From: Candidatus Flexifilum breve
GTDB lineage: Bacteria; Chloroflexota; Anaerolineae; Aggregatilineales; Phototrophicaceae
Reading direction: 5' to 3'
Assembly: GCA_016717205.1 (NCBI GenBank)
Contig: JADKGC010000017.1
Coordinates: 1-64,000, forward strand
DNA length: 64,000 bases
Positions 60,167-64,000 of the stretch are shown here, piece by piece. Each line of letters begins with the position of its first letter. Position 1 is the first letter of the stretch. The notes below the pieces were generated by a model, which was not told the origin of the DNA, searched no databases, and was given only the letters and a program-made list of their open reading frames with translations. Position numbers and translations under genes: made by a program.

Positions 60167-60798
60167 TGAGCGATGGTAAGAAGGTCGCAGCGGAGGAAGC
60201 ACGCGAAAAGGTGCTGATCATCCGGGACATGCTGAAAGACCAGTGTGACGAGATCGTGATCGCCGGGCGCCTGCGCCGGGGCAAGGCGCTGGTGGGCGAT
60301 GCGGAGATCGTGGCGCTGCCGACCTATGCGCCGAATCTGCTGGCGCGACTGGATCGCATGGTGGCAGAGCAGCTCATCGTCAAGGCGGCGTATGGCGAGA
60401 AGCGCACGACGCGCTGGGGCAACAAATACCGCGGGTTTATGTATCAGGGGCTGCGGATTGAGTTGTTCGTGGCTGAGCCGGAGAACTGGGGCTATATCCT
60501 GTGGCTGCGGACGGGGCCGGGCGAGGCCAATGCGTGGGTGATGCAGCAGTGCATCCAGAAGCATGCGCCGTATCGGGCGGTCGATGGGTACTGGACGGAC
60601 GTGGAGAGCGGGCGGCGCATCCGCACGGCAGACGAGGCGGAGATGTTCCGTTTGCTGGGGATCAACTACGTGGTGCCACCGCAGAATCGATCACTGGCGC
60701 TGTACGCGGGATTGATGCGGTATCCGCGGTGGGCGAAAGACGTGCATTATGTGGTCAGTGAAGAGCCGCCGACGTCGACGCAGGTGAGCCTGTTCTAG
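60166..60798 (+). CDS. PolX-like (DNA polymerase beta family) nucleotidyltransferase
   Basis: 210 residues, ATG 60166 in a TGATG overlap with GAGG upstream. VIAGRLRRGKALVGDAEIVA (about residues 35-54) matches the palm motif of family X polymerases (Gly-Ser/Arg, then Asp-x-Asp/Glu), and the third acidic residue sits in GLRIELFVAEPENWGYILWL; TGPGEANAWVM and NYVVPPQNR also recur in PolX thumb regions. It lacks the 8-kDa and PHP parts, so only palm and thumb remain. It may take part in DNA repair or end processing of the phage. Confidence 0.75.
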   Translation: MSDGKKVAAEEAREKVLIIRDMLKDQCDEIVIAGRLRRGKALVGDAEIVALPTYAPNLLARLDRMVAEQLIVKAAYGEKRTTRWGNKYRGFMYQGLRIELFVAEPENWGYILWLRTGPGEANAWVMQQCIQKHAPYRAVDGYWTDVESGRRIRTADEAEMFRLLGINYVVPPQNRSLALYAGLMRYPRWAKDVHYVVSEEPPTSTQVSLF

Positions 60799-60816
60799 GG
60801 TCGTAGAAGGTGACTT

Positions 60817-61104
60817 ATGGCAAGCGACGAGCGGAAACAATTATTCAGAAAGCCGGTGCACAAGATCAGCGAGTTGATGCGGATTGTGCAGATTGTCGCC
60901 GATCGGCAGCGCAACATGCCCAAAGGGCGCGGCGTGCTGCCGGTCACCGTGCAGGCGTTCCTCGACGTGGATCGGCCTGAGCAGACGCTGCGGCGTGACA
61001 TGACGTTTCTGTGGCGCGCTGGGTATTTGGAGCGCGTGGGGGCGAGCAAGGATGAGAAGGGCGTGGCGACGCGGCGCGGTTACCGGGTGGTGGGGGATGA
61101 GTAA
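60817..61104 (+). CDS. Small winged-helix-like phage protein
   Basis: 95 residues. MPKGRGVLPVTVQAFLDVDR and TLRRDMTFLWRAGYLERVG form a helix-turn-helix with a wing (KGVATRRGYRVV). It resembles small winged-helix regulators or initiator accessory proteins. Overlaps the next gene by 8 bases. Start ATG 60817 without a strong ribosome site. Confidence 0.6.
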   Translation: MASDERKQLFRKPVHKISELMRIVQIVADRQRNMPKGRGVLPVTVQAFLDVDRPEQTLRRDMTFLWRAGYLERVGASKDEKGVATRRGYRVVGDE

Positions 61105-61306
61105 AAACAACCTCACCCCCGGCCCCTCTCCTAAAGGCGAGGGGAGCAAAGCAAAGAAGACGCTGCCGCTGGCGGATTCGGATGCGTTCAGCGGGTGGGA
61201 GGTGTGCCTGTTGTGCTACGGCGATGGGTACTACTTCGACGAGGATGGGCGCGAGCATCAATGCGCGGATTGTCACGGGTACGGGCAAGTGTGGGCGGGG
61301 AGATGA
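61097..61306 (+). CDS. Small DnaJ-type zinc-finger protein with repeat insertion
   Basis: 69 residues from ATG 61097. Two Cys pairs: CLLCYGDGYYF and CADCHGYGQVW, as in the CxxCxGxG zinc domain of DnaJ. Residues about 6-18 (LTPGPSPKGEGSK) come from palindromic repeat copy 5, read in another frame than copies 2 and 3. Likely a zinc-binding accessory protein. Confidence 0.6.
   Translation: MSKNNLTPGPSPKGEGSKAKKTLPLADSDAFSGWEVCLLCYGDGYYFDEDGREHQCADCHGYGQVWAGR
61111..61150. repeat. CCTCACCCC/CCCCTCTCC palindromic repeat, copy 5
   Basis: CCTCACCCCCGGCCCCTCTC at the left and GCGAGGGGAG at the right; stem slightly decayed. In frame in the zinc-finger gene. Confidence 0.75.
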
Positions 61307-61313
61307 TAGGGCA

Positions 61314-61356
61314 ACCTCACCCCCGACCCCTCTCCGAAAAGAGGAGAGGGGAGACA
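61314..61356. repeat. CCTCACCCC/CCCCTCTCC palindromic repeat, copy 6 (intergenic)
   Basis: The only copy clearly outside a gene: stem CCCCTCTCC with GGAGAGGGG, loop GAAAAGA, between the zinc-finger gene and the next ORF. Confidence 0.85.
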
Positions 61357-61378
61357 AGCAAAGAGAGCGAGGATAAAC

Positions 61379-61959
61379 ATGGGTGCAGATTTCACGGTAC
61401 TGATCCACGAAGGGACTGAGCGCGCGAATAACTTTATGCAAGTGTTCGGGCGACTGCGAGTCAACGTTGTGTCATTTGTTCCGATGCTGGTTAACGTGCC
61501 GGGGTTTGATGAGCCGCAATCCGTTTACATGCTCGATCTAGCGATGATAACGACAGCCGAGCGGACGCGGTTGGTGAATCATCTGGCGGCACGGTTTCAG
61601 ATTGACGCGGCAGAGGTCGAACTGCTGATCGACACGATGGGCGTGCCGATTCTGGCGCAAGAGTGCACGCTGACGGTCGAAAACCCGCAGCGGTGGATTG
61701 ACGGTCTTGGCACGGAAGACGACGAAGATGATGGCATCAACTACAACTATGATGCTGACGATGACTTCGATGACCAGCTCGCCAACTGCGGCATGACTGA
61801 GGGCGGGTATTGCATGCTGGCCGGGACTGAGTACTGCGACTTTGAATGCCGGATCAGCTGGGACCCGGTCAATGAGCTGCTCAAGTCGATGAGGAAGAGG
61901 CACGGGCAACGTCGGAGAACGAGTATACGGGTCATGCCGGGGATGAAATCCCGTTTTAG
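61379..61959 (+). CDS. Hypothetical acidic phage protein (probable frameshift near the end)
   Basis: Starts ATG 61379 (MGADFTVLIHEGTERANNFM), with a strongly acidic middle TEDDEDDGINYNYDADDDFD and a Cys cluster (CGMTEGGYCMLAGTEYCDFE). As sequenced it stays open to 62131, but from about residue 168 the text becomes basic and improbable. The neighbouring frame reads DEEEARATSENEYTGHAGDE and stops at 61957-61959, which fits the protein's character, so a base is probably missing near 61885. The 61960-62137 stretch then is intergenic, with a GGGGCGC/GCGCCCC hairpin. No family recognised. Confidence 0.5.
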
Positions 61960-62137
61960 TTGCATAAAAACGGGCATAAATTGCACTGAAAGTTGCGTCG
62001 GGGGCGCGTTAGTGCGCCCCGGATGCGTTAGTAGGGCGGATGCGCGTTACGGTTTAAGGGTGGGTGTAGCAGGGATGCGTATAGTCATAATGGCGATGGC
62101 GCGAAAACGGCGGGAATTTGACAGGATTTGACGCACT

Positions 62138-62554
62138 ATGGCGAAAGTCACGAAAACGGAACTGAGAAAGGCGCTGGAAGCGCACGGCGGGGTGATCGCC
62201 AAAGTGGCGGACGCGTACCAGGTCACGCGGCAGACGGTTTACAACTGGATCGACACGTATCACCTGCGCGAGATGGTCGAGGCGTCGCGCGTGCTGATGT
62301 TCGACATGGCGGCGGATAACGTGTTTGTCGCCGTGGAGAAGGGCGACTTTGAGGCGAGCAAATTTGTGCTGACGCACATGCCGACGCCGAAACGCTGGTC
62401 GAACCGGCAAGAGCTGACCGGGGCGAATGGCATGCCGCTCGGCGGGCTGCCGCAGGATGTGCTGGAGTATATGGGCAAGGTGGGCATCACGCCGGATGTG
62501 TTCATGAATCAGTTCGTCGAGATGATGCGCGCAGAGATGGGCGGCGGGCAATGA
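62138..62554 (+). CDS. Terminase small-subunit-like protein
   Basis: 138 residues with an N-terminal helix-turn-helix (ALEAHGGVIAKVADAYQVTR, then QTVYNWIDTYH), which would bind the packaging site, and a helical C-terminus ending MMRAEMGGGQ. It is 2 genes upstream of the large terminase, the usual order. ATGA overlap with the next gene. The TerS call rests on position and fold, not on sequence identity. Confidence 0.7.
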   Translation: MAKVTKTELRKALEAHGGVIAKVADAYQVTRQTVYNWIDTYHLREMVEASRVLMFDMAADNVFVAVEKGDFEASKFVLTHMPTPKRWSNRQELTGANGMPLGGLPQDVLEYMGKVGITPDVFMNQFVEMMRAEMGGGQ

Positions 62555-62793
62555 GCATGGTGCTGGCGGTCGAGGTGGCGACAAAGTGTAAGCAGCCGTT
62601 ACGGGTCGATGACAACGGGCGCGAGCGGGTGATCATGGCGGCGCGGAATGTCGAGCGCTTCAAGCGGGTGTATCTGGTGTTTGCGGATGCGCCAGACGAT
62701 GAGATCGACGTGCCGATGGGGTGTCATTTTGGGCTGGTGGAAGAGATGGCCTCACCCCCGACTCCTCTCCGAGCGGAGAGGGGAGAAGGCTAA
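62551..62793 (+). CDS. Small phage protein ending in a palindromic repeat
   Basis: 80 residues, coupled to the previous gene (ATGA). VIMAARNVERFKRVYLVFAD and PDDEIDVPMGCHFGLVEE make the core; the last about 15 residues, ASPPTPLRAERGEG, come from repeat copy 7, which supplies the C-terminal end and the stop. The original stop is probably lost. Between the terminase subunits, so possibly a packaging accessory. Confidence 0.6.
   Translation: MSMVLAVEVATKCKQPLRVDDNGRERVIMAARNVERFKRVYLVFADAPDDEIDVPMGCHFGLVEEMASPPTPLRAERGEG
62749..62788. repeat. CCTCACCCC/CCCCTCTCC palindromic repeat, copy 7
   Basis: CCTCACCCCCGACTCCTCTC and CGGAGAGGGGAG arms; one mismatch in the stem. Forms the C-terminus of the preceding ORF. 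Confidence 0.85.
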
Positions 62794-62808
62794 GATAAGG
62801 GATTTTCT

Positions 62809-64000
62809 ATGACCGTACAGGCCAACAATGCCCAGGCGGCAAAGCTGGCGCGATTGCTGTATCAACGGCTGATGGTGAAAGAACTGCCGCCGATGTATGC
62901 GCAGCAAGAAGCGTTCGTGCTCACAGAAGCGCATCATGCGGCGTTCGTGGCGGGCATCGGCTCGGGGAAGTCGTGGGCTGGGGCGCTGCGCGCGTGGCGC
63001 GCGGCGCATGGCCGGATCGGTCAGCGGCGCATCCCTGTGCCGAATTTGGGCATGTTCACTGCGCCGACTGAGGACATGATCCGTAAGGCGAGTCTGCGCT
63101 CATTTCTCGACATTGCCGAATTGATGGGCGAGCCGATCACCCACGAGATGCACAACAAAAACGAGAAACTGATCAAGCTCAAGAATGGGAGCGAGATCTA
63201 CTATGCGTCGACGCAGCACCCGGATCGTCTGCGCGGCCCGTCGCTGAGCTGGTACTGGGGGGATGAAGCGGCGATGTATACGCCAGATGTGCATCCGATC
63301 ATGATCGGTCGTCTGCGCCAGCATGGGCTGCTGGGCTATGACTGGTACAGCACCACGCCGCGCGGCAGGAACTGGGTGTTTCGCAAGTTTGTGATGGATC
63401 ACCCGAATGACCCGGACTATTTCATCGTCAAGGCGTCGAGCCGCGAAAACACGTTCATTGACAAGGCGATTGTGGATGCCTGGGCGCTGGAATATGTCGG
63501 GGACTTTGCGGCGCAGGAACTCGACGCGGAATTCGTGGCGTTTGAGGGGCTGATCTACAGCGAATTCGACCGGGCGCGGCATGTCAGCGCGACGGTGCGG
63601 CAGTATCCGCGGTATGTGGCGGGGGTCGACTGGGGCTTTGCTAATCCGGGCGTGATCATTTTGTGTGGTGTGGATGGCGACGGACGCATGGGCGTGGTGC
63701 AGGAACTCTATGAGCGGTCACGGCGGATTGAGGAATGGGTGAGCATGGCCGTGCAACTGCGCGGGATGTATCGGATTGAGCGGTTCTACTGTGACCCGGC
63801 CAACCCGGACAACATCAAGGCGTTTGTGGCGGCGGGACTGCCTGCCGAGGCGGCGGATAACACCGTGCAGACGGGGATACAGGCGGTCAAGGCGCGGCTG
63901 GTCACGCGGGCGGATGGGCAGCCGCGGCTGACGCTGACACATGACGCGATCAACCTGATTGACGAATTCGAGAGCTATCAATGGGCGAAAAACGTGCACG
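62809..64000 (+). CDS. Phage terminase large subunit (runs off the window)
   Basis: ATG 62809, open to the window end (397 codons so far). Walker A in FVAGIGSGKSWAGALRAWRA (about residues 45-64), Walker B with catalytic acidic residue in LSWYWGDEAAM, coupling motif STTPRGRNW, and RNase-H-like nuclease Asp in VAGVDWGFANPG followed by FYCDPANPDNIKAF. This is the motor and nuclease that packages phage DNA. Its intact frame contrasts with the broken genes upstream. Weak ribosome site AAGG. Confidence 0.93.
   Translation, partial: MTVQANNAQAAKLARLLYQRLMVKELPPMYAQQEAFVLTEAHHAAFVAGIGSGKSWAGALRAWRAAHGRIGQRRIPVPNLGMFTAPTEDMIRKASLRSFLDIAELMGEPITHEMHNKNEKLIKLKNGSEIYYASTQHPDRLRGPSLSWYWGDEAAMYTPDVHPIMIGRLRQHGLLGYDWYSTTPRGRNWVFRKFVMDHPNDPDYFIVKASSRENTFIDKAIVDAWALEYVGDFAAQELDAEFVAFEGLIYSEFDRARHVSATVRQYPRYVAGVDWGFANPGVIILCGVDGDGRMGVVQELYERSRRIEEWVSMAVQLRGMYRIERFYCDPANPDNIKAFVAAGLPAEAADNTVQTGIQAVKARLVTRADGQPRLTLTHDAINLIDEFESYQWAKNVH

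Overview
The window looks like a piece of a GC-rich chromosome of a filamentous Chloroflexota-type bacterium (Anaerolineae-like). This is an inference from the nuoC-nuoD fusion, the Thr/Pro-rich surface protein with a LysM-like domain, oligopeptide ABC permeases with an acidic insert, and the dense population of short palindromic intergenic repeats. No rRNA gene and no complete tRNA gene was seen, so the taxon is not proven.

Layout. 1-1.2 kb: two small stress/unknown proteins. 1.2-17.7 kb: an amino-acid biosynthesis block, argG-argH, then ilvE-ilvB-ilvN-ilvC-leuA, a racemase, leuC-leuD-cimA, a cupin and leuB. Two ribosome-mediated attenuators can be read directly: a leader peptide with five Arg codons in six ahead of argG, and a leader peptide rich in Ile/Leu/Val codons ahead of ilvE. 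Each is followed by an intrinsic terminator whose 5' arm can pair with the end of the leader ORF. 17.8-20.1 kb: a Clp-N/phosphotransferase fusion with an FHA protein, facing the other way. 20.1-25.8 kb: a SAM-I riboswitch driving a cystathionine gamma-synthase/lyase family gene, then thrC and thrB (divergent) and an aldehyde dehydrogenase. 25.9-29.7 kb: iscX and the hydrophilic complex I subunits nuoB, nuoCD and nuoI. 29.8-44.5 kb: signalling and envelope genes (two histidine kinases, one without its phospho-accepting His; Mrp ATPase; STAS and RsbW-STAS proteins; a serine hydrolase; a Thr/Pro-repeat surface protein; an LCP protein; an aldo/keto reductase). 44.7-51.8 kb: a DeoR-type regulator with rhamnulokinase and a class II aldolase, then a peptide-type ABC transporter on the minus strand.

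From about 52.06 kb to the window end lies an integrated element. It is bounded by a displaced tRNA 3' end with its own terminator, next to a tyrosine integrase. It carries parA/parB-like genes, a replication-initiator-like gene with five internal 22-bp iterons, a PolX-like nucleotidyltransferase, Zn-ribbon proteins and phage terminase subunits. The large terminase runs off the window. Seven copies of one palindromic repeat sit in this element, several of them in frame inside genes. About one frameshift per kilobase is visible there, so the element is either decaying or poorly sequenced.

Biosynthetic logic: argG/argH finish arginine. ilvB/N/C/E with leuA/C/D/B make valine and leucine. cimA opens a pyruvate route to isoleucine. 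thrB/thrC make threonine. Two attenuators and the SAM riboswitch sense the end products. A poly-G/poly-C stretch at about 11.94-12.12 kb between the racemase and leuC is probably an assembly fault.
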